This document shows positions 23,641-36,082 of a stretch of DNA of 64,000 nucleotides, in pieces (the stretch's first letter is position 1; each line of letters begins with the position of its first letter). This stretch comes from Combretum micranthum (taxonomy: Eukaryota; Streptophyta; Magnoliopsida; Myrtales; Combretaceae). The stretch covers positions 124,001 through 188,000 of the forward strand of contig JAMXBD010001097.1 in NCBI GenBank assembly GCA_024138025.1, in the 5' to 3' direction. The notes beneath the pieces were generated by a model that saw only the letters and a list, made by a program, of their open reading frames with translations, did not search any database and was not told the origin of the DNA. The translations under genes and the position numbers were made by a program.

Positions 23641-26500
23641 CTATCCAGCTCTTGCAACCAAATGACTATTGCATTATATGGTTTTAGCAACGGTGCCAAA
23701 CCACTGTTACTAACTTAAGACCCATTGCCTTTAGGTTGATGCAATGGTTACATCTATTGCATTTGACTATTGTTGTCTTTTATATTAGGCAACTTTTATT
23801 GAACTCAGTAACAACAATAGAGAAAATCATTGTCGGACCAATATAAAACAATGGTTTTAAGATTCCAAATAGGCAATGGATTCTCCAAATCTAGTGCAAC
23901 ATTATTTGAGCAAATTAGCAATGGTTGTACCTTCAAGAAAGACAATCATAAAGATTGGTGCAACGATTTTGTAAGAATATTTGATAATGTTTTAAATTTT
24001 AAAAGTAACGGTATAATTAGAGTAATATGCAACGGTTTTGTTATGAAAAGTAACAATTTGTATAAAAGAAAAACTACAATTTAATAATAAATATAGTTGA
24101 TGATTATTTATAATTACTTAGGGAAAAATCCAAAGTTACAATGATATATAAATTGTTCTAAAAATTTTCATAATGAAGAGAAATCCAATTATATCCCAAA
24201 TATAAAGTTTCCAAAGATTTTAACGTGTACAATTTACGAGTCTATTGAATTTGTTACTAAAAACTTGAATAAGTAGATAATCATACAAATGCTCCTACAA
24301 AACATTGAGGATAATTCATATACAATAACCGGCAACAAAAAATTTATACATATTGTTAAATTTCTTCTTTCATATTTCGTAATGGTCTTAATATGACTAA
24401 TAATAATCAAGATTTAGTTGCAGTATAAAATGTAATAATTGTTTTCTCCATCACACGATAATGTTCTTTTATCTTCAATTTTCTAGGAGAAACATGATAT
24501 GTTTGTTATTCATTCTCTTTATAATTTGAGAAGCACCTAATAAATATACTATACTACAAATGCAAATGATAGTAAGGACATTGATCTTTATATTTCTTAC
24601 CGATAAAATCAAGGAAAACATTTAACTTGGAAATAAAAACTCTACGAAAACAAATGATGGCTACTTGTAATGATAGCAAGACATCATATAGCTCAACCAT
24701 TAAATATGTTCGGCACCGACTACATGAATAATATTTCAACTGCAGATATAAAATCATATATACTTGAACAAAAATTCTAGGTTATTTTAATAAAGAAGAG
24801 CAACTTGTTTCATTATAACTTAGCTATCAAAATATTCTCTTTTCAACCATCCTTCATATCCATCGAAGGGAATAACAGACCGTAGTAAATCATGAAGCGA
24901 AAAAGCGTAGGCCTCTTTTCCATGCTACGCAAAATAGGTATCATTTAGCCTATAGCAAAGCTGACTATATGATTTACTCACCAAATAGTTCAATGTTATC
25001 CACCACTTGCACACCTTTTGCCAATTTTCTAGTAGTTCAAATTTTTTCTACACATTAAACACATGTTACATGTGTTAGGAATGGTCGACGCTATGAAAAT
25101 CACCTCACAAGTATGATTTTAGAAAGTAAACTTACCATAACTCTCTAGATAATGCCATGCCGATTGGCCTTTGGAAACGCTGACCATGCCTGATCTCTGG
25201 CTCTCTAAACGAACAAGGTAGTCAATGCTTTATGGTGAAACAAGAACTTTAACCTAATCATCCCAAGACATAACCATATGAGACTCATATATCCATCCGG
25301 CGTGGTGATGGTCAGCCTACGGCCTGTCCTCCTGAACTCCTCTTCCACTTGAGTCCCCTTATACGTACCTCGGTACCTCTTGGGCACCATGATATTGTTT
25401 TCCTCTTGCTTAGCTGCCACAACAGTCTCATCATGCTCCACTATTGTGGCCTTTGGGCCATCAGGTCCTCCACTATTCCTAACTCATTCACCAATCCTGG
25501 CTAAGTTTGAGTAGCTTGGCCCGGTTAGTCCTCGGTCTCTTTGTCCTGCTGATTGGTGAGTAATGTAGTAAACGATCCTCCAGTATAATCAAATAAGAAT
25601 ATTAGTGCATCATTATAATATGGATATGAAAGACAAAAGATCAATTATTCAAGGTGAAAGCCCTACTAACATACTGCTTAGGGCGTGCATCAGCATCATC
25701 TATAAACTGATCGTAGAAATTTGAGCCGCTCATCCTGCACATTATAAAAATAACCATTGTGAGTGATTCATTACTTTGAGTTCATTACAAAAAAAAAATG
25801 TGATAAAGAAAAACAAATGAAATCAGCCATACAGTCTATTCGTCTGAATCATCATCTCTCATGCCATTACAACCCTTACATGGATTAGATAGCATTGGCC
25901 CCTCATATGGATTGTCCAAGGCCTTTCAACTGTCTGTTGCATTGTCTCCTCGAATGGAGTATCTCATTCGATTCACCATCTTTGTGGATTTCTATGAGAA
26001 GAGACCACGAGTAAATATATGACAGTATAGAACTTTCCATACAATTCTCTAGTTGCCGGATCGCTTGCTTGGGTCCTTTAGGTCAAATACGAGTTGTACT
26101 TGGTTTGCAAGAATGTACCAGTCATTATCACACCATGTCTTTCCTCTATTGATTGAGTTAAGTCTCCATCGATACTTTCTGGTTTGTCTCGGTCTGTTTC
26201 AAACCACTTGAACTTGAATAAAAATACTCGCCCAGACCCTACATAATCTAATTGAATAACTTTAGTGAGAATGACATAAAAGGTTATCGGTTGTTCGCGA
26301 TCTACACCAATGATTTATGCATTGCTATTCTATTATCTTAATCCTACCTCCTTTGCTTTTGTATTGTATCGGACCCCATTCACAACATAAGCATTGTGGC
26401 TATATTGATGAATATCTAGGCTCCACCCTAAGGCTTCTAGATCTTCTAACACCTATTGTCTATGGCCAGACCTAAGTTCCATAATCTCCAAAAGATGAGA
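23640..26500 (-). mobile_element. Decayed CACTA (En/Spm) transposon with coding remnants
   Basis: On the minus strand, 26400-26050 reads YVVNGVRYNTKAKEVG, ITFYVILTKVIQLDYVGSGR and VFLFKFKWFETD, the DUF4216-like part found next to CACTA transposases. At 25441-25205 follows RYRGTYKGTQVEEEFRRTGR, matching the plant En/Spm-associated transposase_24 type. Bases 23660-24040 carry repeated GCAACGGT and CAATGGTT words, typical of CACTA subterminal regions. Stops and frame changes are frequent. Clear terminal inverted repeats were not found, so the ends are approximate. Confidence 0.65.
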
Positions 26501-26649
26501 ATGATGAAGTTAAGCTTTAGAGATATTGGTGAATATTTGTTTAAGGAGTTGTGGGTGAGTCACAACCTTATATGTAAAACCTAGTTAAGTATGTCATCTC
26601 GTTTAGTCTTTGTATGGCTTAAAACAAGGTTCACGATAATGGAATAAGG

Positions 26650-27640
26650 AATTCACACATTGCTTGATCAATTTAGGTTTTACTCGGTCACGAAATTATT
26701 ACTCCCTTTCTACTTTACTTCTAATGGTTTTAATGTTATGCTTGTCTATTTTGATGATATCCTTGTAGCAGAGGATAATCTTTGTGATATATCTGCAATA
26801 AAACATTCTCTTCATCAAGCTTACACTATTAAGGATCTTGGTGAGTTAGATTTTTTCCTTGGAATTGAAGCTTTCCATTCTTCAATTGGAATCATGCTAA
26901 ATTAGAGGAAGTTTTCCCTTGATATTTTATCAGATGCTAGGTTGATTAGAGCGAAGTGATATTAACAATACAGTTATTTTTTATCCATCTTTATATGGAT
27001 GTATTGTTGGATGTCTTCTATACCTAACCATTACACGACTTGATTCATCATTTTCAGTTCAACAATTAAGTCAATATGTTTCTTCTCCACAGGAAGTTCA
27101 TCTGCGGGTTACCTTTCATGCTCCTAGATTTCTTAATGGTCTATTGATGGGGCATTTTTTATTCGTCTAAATCTACTATAACATTATATGCCTATCCGGA
27201 TGCGGATTAAGGTACTTGTCATCTAGATTGTAAATCACTTACTAGCTATTGTGTTTTCATTGGTTCTTCTTTAGTTTCATGGAAAACAATGAAGCAATTC
27301 ATGGTATCTACATCTTCCACTAAAGCCGAATATAGAAGCATAACAACAACTACTAAGGAATTATTTTGGGTTTCCTATCTTCTTAGTGATCTACAACTTG
27401 ATCTTTAGGTTCCACTCATCATTCATTCTAATTGTAAATCGACCAAAATGATAGTAGGCAACCCATGTTTTCATGCTCACACAAAACACATTGAAGTTAA
27501 TCTTCATTTTACTATGGACCATATAGCTTCGAGTTTTCTTCATATCTCAAATGTTCTTTCAACTTTACAAGTAGCTGACTTTATGACTAAGTCTGTTTTT
27601 TTTTTTTTTTTCACAGCGTTGTCATGTATGCTCTAAGATA
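26650..27640 (+). pseudogene. Copia reverse transcriptase and RNase H fragment in intron 1
   Basis: An ORF at 26660-26905 has VMLVYFDDILVAEDN, the Copia RT active site (YFDD here for YVDD), and YTIKDLGELDFFLGIE. Further on, in shifted frames, come SLTSYCVFIGSSLVSWK, STSSTKAEYRS and, at 27448-27600, HTKHIEVNLHF and LQVADFMTKSV, the ordered RNase H motifs. The 5' three quarters of the element is missing. The sequence after 27640 with TTAGTTAGTTAG and TGTATATAAACC could be the start of a 3' LTR. Same strand as the host gene. Confidence 0.85.
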
Positions 27641-28130
27641 GGACTTTTAGTTAGTTAGAACACATGTGTACACTTGTATATAAACCTTTGTCTGCTATTG
27701 CAATTAGTTAGACACTTCTAATAGAAAACATTTCATCTTCCTTTCTTTGTTCTCTCTCTGCATAACTTTACCTCTTCAATCAAGTGTGTTTTCTTTTCAT
27801 CCTAGTTTTCAATGTTTTCATTCCTAAACTAGCAAATCAAAATAGTGCAGCATTAATATGAGAATGCTATTAACTTTCGTTTAGATTTCAAATTGCGTCA
27901 AATTTCATAAGTATATTGCATTTTTACAAGGTATTTGCATCAATTATCCAGCCAATGTATCAAATGGTTAGACTTGAAACTCTAAGTGTAATTTTGTGTC
28001 CACAAGTATATCTTATATTTAAGAGGTATTTGCTTGAAAAATTATGCATCCATCTGGTTATGAAGACAACAATTTCCCAACTTTTGAACTTAAGGTCAAT
28101 GTCACAAATGAAATCTAAACTTTAGCAGAT
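27641..28130. other. Intron 1, possible LTR start of the Copia fragment, then unassigned
   Basis: A TATATAAACC word at 27677-27686 and a CTTTCTTTGTTCTCTCTCT tract look like a retrotransposon promoter and leader. Ends are not defined, and no gene is seen. Confidence 0.35.
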
Positions 28131-28346
28131 ATGCAATTATGTAGCTCAACTTTAAAATTGATCAATTTAGTGCTTGAATTTTAAAGTTGATCAATGTAGT
28201 ACCTAAAAAAACTTTTCATACACACCAATAGTATCCTTGTGATATTGGTTAGTATAAGCAAAAAGTAATTTCAGGTATTAACTTGATTAATTTCAAAGTT
28301 TATATACTATATTAATCAATTTCAAAGTTTAGGTATATAATTGTAT
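28131..28346. mobile_element. Probable MITE with about 33-bp inverted ends
   Basis: Left end ATGCAATTATGTAGCTCAAC; the reverse complement of the right end is ATACAATTATATACCTAAAC. The similarity continues through ACTTTAAAATTGATC against ACTTTGAAATTGATT. Further internal copies of the TTTAAAGTTGATCAA word make it largely palindromic. No clear TSD could be read, so the ends may be longer. Confidence 0.55.
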
Positions 28347-29164
28347 ATTTTTCTAAAATTCAGATTCCATTTTTGGCTTGTCCTTTTCTTGCAATAATTA
28401 TGCTATGGTCTGATAATGTTGTTTCTACTTATTAGAAAAAGTTAAATGGAAGGCAAATGAATGTGGGAGTGGCCTGGGGCGCTAGGCTTATTCACTATAT
28501 GTGGTGCAGCAACAAGGGTTGGTTTCTTTATTTACTTTCCTCCTCCACCTTGTTTCTCAATCTTAAATATTCCAGTGTCCAAGTCAAAGGCCATTGTCAA
28601 CCAGCCATCATTTAAAGGAGGCATGCAACCTTCTCTAGGTGGTTACTAGGAAACTATGGATCTTCAGATGGGTAGCATAGATAGGGCATCTCATGGTCAT
28701 TGCCCTTGGTGTTTTAGTTCTTGTTTGAATATTTCTTGATATCTGCAGTTCGTATTATTTGAATTTCAAAGTAATGAGAGCATCAAGTAAATCTTATAGC
28801 ACTTTTTCTAAACATTAATCTAAACACTCATTTTAAATATAGTGACAAAAGGAAATGGAATCTTATCTTAAAATGAGTAGAAGTAGAGAAGTGGGTAGAG
28901 AGCTGGAGGGAGAAGTGCGTGTTGTGCTTGGAAGTTGGTTAACTTTGCGTCTATTTAGATACCCATTTATCTAAATCATATTAAAGGAACTGTCAATAGA
29001 TGATAAACTTTTTGTTAATAGAGTATGAAATAAAGTGTTTTCACCATATATGTAGACCAGAGGATATGTACAAGCCATGGAATGACATATGTATTTGAAT
29101 CATTATGATCTCCAACATAATATAAAAGTGACAATTTGATGTGAAATTGCTGTTGTCATGACAG
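28347..29164. other. Intron 1, distal part up to acceptor
   Basis: Bases 28440-28770 have more balanced composition and a 62-codon ORF (28461-28649) that I do not recognise; it could be a captured exon but nothing supports that. The intron ends GTTGTCATGACAG at 29164, a good acceptor. Confidence 0.45.
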
Positions 29165-31260
29165 GTTGGGCTTAAGATTTGACGAGGAGAAGAGAGTTGA
29201 TCAGAAAGCACATCGCCTTCGGCAGAGGTTAAGTCAAAAGAGGAAAGTTCTCATAATTTTGGATGACATTGGGGAAAAATTAGATTTGCAAAAATTGGGG
29301 ATTCCCTTTGATGATAATCATCCAGGAATTAAATTACTATTGACCTCAAAAACTCAAGAGGTGTTGATGAGTGAGATGAATTCTAAACGAAATTTTCATC
29401 TTGATCGGCTGGAAGACTCTGAAGCAATAGACTTATTCAAGCAAATTGTAGGAGATCGACCAGCAGAAGAAGCGAAATTAATTGATCAATTGGCTAAAGA
29501 ATGTGCAGGTTTACCAGTTCTAATTTCCCCCTTGGCTGCTGCGCTAAAATCCTGTCCGTCGTCTACATGGGATGAAGCTTTGAGGGAAGTAAGACGGTCC
29601 AATAACCCAAGATCGAGGAATTTATACAAAACTCATTAGAGTTTGACTATCATCTCATTCAAGGTGAGGATGTAAAATCATTGTTTTTGTTATGTGGTCG
29701 AATTGGAAAACAAATCATTTCAATTGATGATTTGTTAATATATGGAATGGGCTTAGGGCTTCAGAAAGGTGTCCATACAAGAGAAGAAGCAAGAGAAAAG
29801 TTCAAACCATTACTCAAATATCTCATGGACTCTTGCTTGTTGGAGAACTATAGGGAAGATCGTGTCAAGTTACATGACAGGATAGGTGAAGCTGCCCTTT
29901 CTATAGCATCAAAAACTCACCCTTCGCTAGTAATCAGGAATTATAGGCTGTTAACAACATACTCCGATGAGGATTTAAGGGGGTGCAGATATATTACTCT
30001 ATATCTAGATGATAAAAAGCGTGAACTTCCAGAAACATTAATGTGTCCAATTTTGGATATGTTATTGATATATGGAAAAGCAACTCAACGAACTCATTTA
30101 GAAATTCCTGATGCATTTTTCAAAGATTTGAGGGAACTCAAAGTCTTGGATCTTTCTGATTTGACTATTTCCTTGTTGCCCTCATCTATTCAATTCCTCA
30201 GCAAACTTCATACCCTATGCCTTGATCGTGTTGAAACTGAAGATTTAGCAATAGTTGGAAAGTTAAAGACATTGCAGTCTCTCACTATTCGCCAATCCAA
30301 AATATCTCGATTACCGATTGAAATGGGGGAATTGTGTGATCTAAGACTCTTGGATTTAGAAGGTTGTCGCAATTTGGAAATAATTGAACCTGGTGTGTTG
30401 AGAAGATTAATTCGTTTGGAAGAACTTATCTTGCCCTTGAATTTTGTCGAATGGGATGCAAAAGGAATTAAAAATGCAAGCCCTATTGAGTTGAATAAGA
30501 TGCCATATTTAAGTACCCTCACCATTTGTGTTCCCAACCTTGCCTCCTTTCCCAACAATATGGCTTTCCATGGGTTAATAAAGTTTCACATACAAATTGG
30601 GAAATATTGGCCCAGGTTTTTTCGACGTGAAGCACGGATCCTAAGGATTGTGCTAGATTCCTACAGTAGTAAGTTGATTTATAAAGAATGGCTGCAATTA
30701 TTTTTAAAGAGGACTCATGTCTTAGACTTACATGGTTGGGATGGAAGTGAAAAGACTTTTACTATGTTGTCCAAGGAAGGTTTTCCACAGTTAAAGCATA
30801 TCCGCGTAGAAAGTTGTCCATCTATCCATTACATGATTCACTCAAATCAGCCAGATCCCTTTCCAGCATTGGAATCTTTATCTCTCTTTGGTTTAATCAA
30901 CTTACAAAAGATATGCAAGGATGATCTGCCTCAGCCCCTTGGTAAATTGAAACTCATAAAGATAGAAACATGTGATGATTGAGGAATCTCTTCTCTTCTT
31001 CATTGGTAAAAGACCTTCCACTTGAGGAGATTGAGGTAAGTGACTGCGTGATGATGCAAGAGATTATTACGTACTCTAAAATGGGCAGTATTGTTGAAGG
31101 AGGAAATGTTGGTGATAATTTTGAGTTGTTAGAATTAACACGTTTGCGTAAGTTAAAACTAACTAATTTACGTAACGTCTCAAGCTTTTGCTCCAAAGTA
31201 AGCAAGGACATCGTAGAGGATGATGGCAGCAATTCGTCGGAGTTTCTCGATGGACGTCAG
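29165..31260 (+). pseudogene. NBS-LRR exon 2: rest of NB-ARC and first LRRs, two frame changes
   Basis: Continues NB-ARC: kinase-2 is KVLIILDDIG (about residues 264-273; the usual Trp after DDI is Gly), RNBS-B is KLLLTSK, GLPL reads AGLPVLISPLA, then SLFLLCG and YGMGLGLQKGVH (ARC2). The MHD motif appears as VKLHDRIGEAALSIASK. From about 30120 leucine-rich repeats begin (LRELKVLDLSDL, LCDLRLLDLEGC). Near 29611 the frame must move by one base to continue into FIQNSLEFDYHL; near 30978 it moves again at TGTGATGATTGAGG. Both fit loss of one base. Donor GTCAG|GTGAGA at 31260/31261, phase 0. Confidence 0.88.
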
Positions 31261-31855
31261 GTGAGATTATAGTGTGTGTTAACTCTCATATTCTTATGAT
31301 TAAGCTTGTATTTATTCGGTTGTTTATAGGCTTGACGTGTGTATGATACTCATAAGTGAGAAGGGAAAAAAAAAGTAAAATAAATAAACTTGATGACTAT
31401 GTAGGCCAAAAAGGAAAAAGAAAAGCCATGATGTCTATTTTTTAGATTATTTTTGAAAGTCCCATTTCATATTTACACTTACTAAATGCCTAAAACTGTT
31501 TTTCTTTTCCAAAAATGCTAAAAAAAGAAAAACTTTTTACTTTTTCTAATGACCATATGAAATAGAAAATGCATGGAAAAGTGTAAATTTCCTCATCTAT
31601 CTTTCCTTGGCAAGTTGGTTACTGCACTTGATCAAAACATTTTCGTTTTCTCAACCAATTCCACACCCCTGCCCCCGCCCCCGGGCCCGGGCCCAGGCCC
31701 CTGTTTGGTTCAGGGTTAGGATGTTAATATTTCATTCTCTCTTTATTATTTTAAATCCCTCCATTTTCATGAGTTGAATAACATTTACAACTTACAACTA
31801 TTTCTTTTCCACGATAAATTAGGAAAATATGTATTGGTGAAAAGAACTAAATTAA
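31261..31855. other. Intron 2, proximal part, with a GC-only run
   Basis: Non-coding. At about 31672-31702 there is a nearly pure G/C run (GCCCCCGCCCCCGGGCCCGG and on), striking in an AT-rich intron. No gene. Confidence 0.6.
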
Positions 31856-32018
31856 CACTATAAGAAAATTGGGTTTTAGACACAAAATTTCTAACTCTAA
31901 ATATAAATTAATGTCATTAAAATTATCATCATCAATTCTATTTATATAAAGATATAAACTATTTTATTAATTTTTTGTTCCAAAATTTCTCTCTCTATGG
32001 GTCAATTTTCTTACAGTG
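31856..32018 (+). mobile_element. Miniature CACTA element (163 bp)
   Basis: Begins CACTATAAGAAAATTGGG and ends CAATTTTCTTACAGTG, near-perfect inverted ends, with TAA on both sides (31853-31855 and 32019-32021). It is the same size class as 9728-9887, and the inside shares the word CATCAATTCTATTT/GTCAATTCTATTT, so they are probably one family. Confidence 0.82.
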
Positions 32019-33500
32019 TAATGAACTCAATTTAACTGCCAATTACAAGTTAACAAGGACCTTCAGACCATTTTAGTTCCATTGGAGTCCTCACCTACAT
32101 AGATATTTTTATTAATTCAAAAAAGGTAGTGGTGGAAGGAAAAACAAACTTTCATCATCAGTGGAATCTTTTGCATGATAGCAATTCAAACTTTCTCCAA
32201 AGTCCTACATACAAAAATATTATATTCGTAACTTTTTTTTGTTTTTTGGATGTCAACTCGATTAGGATTAATCATCGAAAAAGCAACATATGAATCCATG
32301 TTAGCTTCTACGAACTTGCATCTACTCATAGACAATATTTTAGGCCTCATAATTTCGTGTGACAAATATCAATTTTCCCTATCTATTTAGAAAATCCCAT
32401 GACCTACTGGCCCATTTTGTCGCTTATTTCCCCTCTGATCTTGCTACCTAGCCTGAATGGTCATGGATAAAGTAACAGGATTGAGCTTCATCCATCCTTC
32501 ATCTGGTGTTGGCCATTGTCATCTTTATTGGGCAAGAAGATATTCACTCTTTCTATTATGAGCCCAATATTTATCGACGATCAAGCATATTAGCTCAAAT
32601 AAATTGAGATCCGACATGGTCTCTTATAAATCTGTTGAAATTACTCATTTCACAATGAGTGAAAAAGAAAAAAAAAAAAAAAAGAAAAACATAATTAAAG
32701 TGGTGCAACTATAAATGAAAATGACACCCTAGAAGATGATCATTTCATATACATAAGATGTTACTTCATCAATATCTTCTCATCTTGTATTTACATCATT
32801 TATCATACATTAATCCTTCATTTGTATCATTAAAAACGTTCATTTGTCGGAATTAACATTATATTTCTATATGCAAATATTCCAAGACCCCATGTATGAA
32901 ATTAGCGCTTCATGAGCAAAATTAAAAACGTGTGTGAAGCATACTTGAATTCATCAACAAAATTACTCTTTAGAGAATCTTTTAGTCTTCCAGCCTAAAT
33001 TAGTGTTTACCTTTTTTTTTTTCCTCACTATTGTGATGTACAAAAAACACAATAGAAAACCTTTTCTTTTTCACTATTTAAACTGAGGACCTTAACTCTA
33101 TTTATAATCTTTATTATTTTATTTTATTATGAGCCATCCTATTACTTTTTCTTTTTTGCCACTCATCCTATTTCGTTAAATAAAATATATTGATTTGTGC
33201 ACATTAGGGCACATACTTAAAAGCCTATAAAGATATGTTTAAAAAAGCTTTACTCAGTAATAATCAAATAATTACTTTTGTTTAACAACATTAATACATT
33301 AACTCACTTAGGTAGTTTACAATATACAATTAACTGATCTATTGACCCACAAAATTATAACAATCTCTCACTTGAGTCACATATATTAGTAGGCAAATGA
33401 ACATTGCAAAATATTTATGAGCTTAATTTTTATTGTCTATAATGTATCTTATATTTAAACAATCTAGCCCATCAACCATATTAATATAGGATCAAAGCTT
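32019..33500. other. Intron 2, nothing recognised
   Basis: AT-rich sequence with poly-A and poly-T runs and no supported ORF. The last few hundred bases may include the 3' LTR of the minus-strand Copia element that follows, because ATCTCTCACTTGAGTCACAT at about 33363 resembles Copia LTR ends, but no boundaries could be set. Confidence 0.4.
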
Positions 33501-34370
33501 CCTTTGTTATCCTTTTATCATGATATGACCTATCAATGATCACTAATATTAATACAATTAACGATATAGATCAAGTATGAATATGTAGCATAAAAATTAT
33601 ATGCAATCCAATCCTTAACATGCCAATTTCCAACATGTCTTACTTTATAGTTCATAAGATACCACTTACTTTATTGACTCTCTCAATAAGAATATATAAC
33701 TTTATTTTATGAAATTCAATAAGCAAACACATAGGTGTAAATTATAAAATAGAATACAATTGGATATCTACTAACAACAAAATTCCTACTAAACTATCAC
33801 ATCATTAAAACGTACAACACCCATTTGAGTGACATGCTCATAAAATATTAGGTGGTAAACCTTTCGTAAGAAAATTTGCAATCATGAGATTTGTACTAAC
33901 ATGTTCAATTGTCACTTGAAGACTTTGAACACTCTTTTTTAACAATAAGAAACTTTATATCAATGTGCTTCAATTTTGATGAACTCTTATTGTTTTTGGA
34001 ATATAATTCAACAATCTTATTATCACAATTAATCTTTAATAGTCTTTTAATTCCATCTACAATTTGCAATCATGTGATAAAATTTTGCAACCTTATTCCT
34101 TGATTTGATCTCACAACAAGTAACAAATTCTACCCCATGGTAAAGGAAGCAATAAGTGTTTGTTTAACACTTTTCCAAGATACAACTCTATCAACCATTA
34201 TAAAAAGATAACTTGAAGTTGACTTTCTACTATTAAGGTATATAAAAAAAGTGGAGTCGTAGTACCCCATGACCTCTAAATGACCAAATTTCCAACATGT
34301 GAGCATATAATCTTTCGAACTTTATATATAGTTTGCTGCTTTTCCAATAATCTATGTCATGATTGCTTAA

Positions 34371-34656
34371 GAGGTAAATTACATTGGAAGGTCATGGCAT
34401 TCAGGGGCAAATTCATTTAAGTATATAACATTTTAAGTGGTTCATTTAAGGTTATAACGTTTAAGGAAATAAGTCAACTATGGTCACCATTGAGACGTGT
34501 CATAATGCAGTGGATCTTTCAAGTTTTACTTAAACTTTTCTTCTGTTGAACGTGTTAATGGTGACCTCAATTGGTCCACTTATCTAAATGTTGTGACCTC
34601 AAATGAAGTAGTTGAAAAGTTGTGATCTCATTGTGATCTTTTAGTATAATTTACCC
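34371..34656 (+). mobile_element. MITE with 9-bp TSD (Mutator-type), 286 bp
   Basis: Left end GAGGTAAATTACATTGGAAG; the reverse complement of the right end is GGGTAAATTATACTAAAAGA. Flanks ATTGCTTAA (34362-34370) and ATTACTTAA (34657-34665) match at eight of nine bases. It sits between RT and RNase H of the minus-strand Copia. Related by its ends to the MITE at 62155-62331. Confidence 0.78.
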
Positions 34657-35158
34657 ATTACTTAAATATCTACAAAACATTTTGACAATGTATGCAATAT
34701 CTGCACACACATGTACTTAAGCATACATAAGACTCTTATTGTTGCTGCATAAAGAATAAACTCGATTGTCTTTTCCTTAATGTCATTCTTAGGACATTAA
34801 AGTAAACTAAACTTATCAACTTTTGCTATAGAATTATCTCTTGATGCACAACCTTGCACGACAAATTTACTAAGTACTCTATCCATATATGCTCTTTGTG
34901 ACAAGCCTAATATATATTCGTTGTGAACCATGATGATGGATCTATATGTATAACACAAAAGACACATTCCTAAGACCTTCCATCCTTTCATCTTAATAAT
35001 ATTTGAAAGGAAATCTCTTAGTCTCATACAATAAGGCCATACTGTAGCTTGCAAGCATTATATCATCAACGTATAACACCAAAATAATGAATTTACTCCC
35101 ATTGATCTTGTGATTACATATTAATCAATAGCATTTTCCTTAAAATCAAAAGAAGACA

Positions 35159-36082
35159 GAATTTCTAAATTAAAATTTTTTTATTGTACCATGCATACCA
35201 TTTCCTTAACGTTGCCATTGAGGAATGCAATCTTACATCCTTCTGATGGAAATATAAGTCATAGTGAGGTGTTAGTGCCATAATAACTCTAAAAGAGTCC
35301 TTCAATGACACTAGAGAGAAAATCTCTTTATAATCAATGCTTTCTTTTTGTATGAAACCTTTGGTGAGATGATGTACGTTATATCTTTCGACATTACTAC
35401 CAAAAGAAGACATCACTTTATCGAACTTTTGACACCAATGATGAGATGCTTACTTTAATCCATAGAGGATTTCTTTAATCTATACGCTAGATATTTGAAA
35501 TTTCTAAATTCAAAAATTTTTTACTGTACCATGCATACCATTTCCTCAACATTGCCATTGAAGAATGCAATCTTACATCCTTCTAATGGAGATCTAAGTC
35601 ATAGTGAGGTATTAGTGCCATAATAACTCTAAAAGAGTCTTTCAATGACACTGGAGAGAAAGTCTCTTTATAATCAATGCTTTCTTTTTGAATAAAACCT
35701 TTCGTAAGATGATGTACATTATATCTTTCGACATTGCTACCAAAAGAAGACATCGCTTTATCAAACTTTTGACACCAATGACGAGATGCTTACTTTAATC
35801 CATAGAGGATTTCTTCAATCTACACACTAACTGTTCGGAATTTCTAAATTAAAATTTTTTTGCTGTACCATGCATACCATTTCCTCAAGGTTGCCATTAA
35901 GGAATGCAATCTTACATCCTTCTATTGGAGATCTAAGTCATAATGAGGTATTAGTGCCATAATAACTCTAAAAGGGTCTTTCAATGACATTGGAGAGAAA
36001 GTCTCTTTATAATTAATGCTTTCCTTTTGAATGAAACCTTTAGTGAGCTGATGTACATTATATCTTTCGACATTGCTACCAA
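35159..36082 (-). repeat. Tandem array of about 340-bp units inside the Copia RT
   Basis: The word AATTTCTAAATT recurs at about 35160, 35499 and 35839, and each time the following 250 bp is nearly the same, encoding KGFIQKESIDYKE and SLKDSFRVIMAL on the minus strand. The first two units go on through a CTTTTGACACCAATG segment that belongs further downstream in RT. The third ends at about 36082, where normal upstream element sequence resumes. This gives roughly 2.7 copies, joined so that a downstream RT piece precedes an upstream one. Confidence 0.85.

Noticed and set aside
35159..36082. Regular repeat spacing that could suggest a CRISPR-like or satellite array
   Set aside because: Units are long, nearly identical throughout and encode a piece of Copia RT; there are no spacers.
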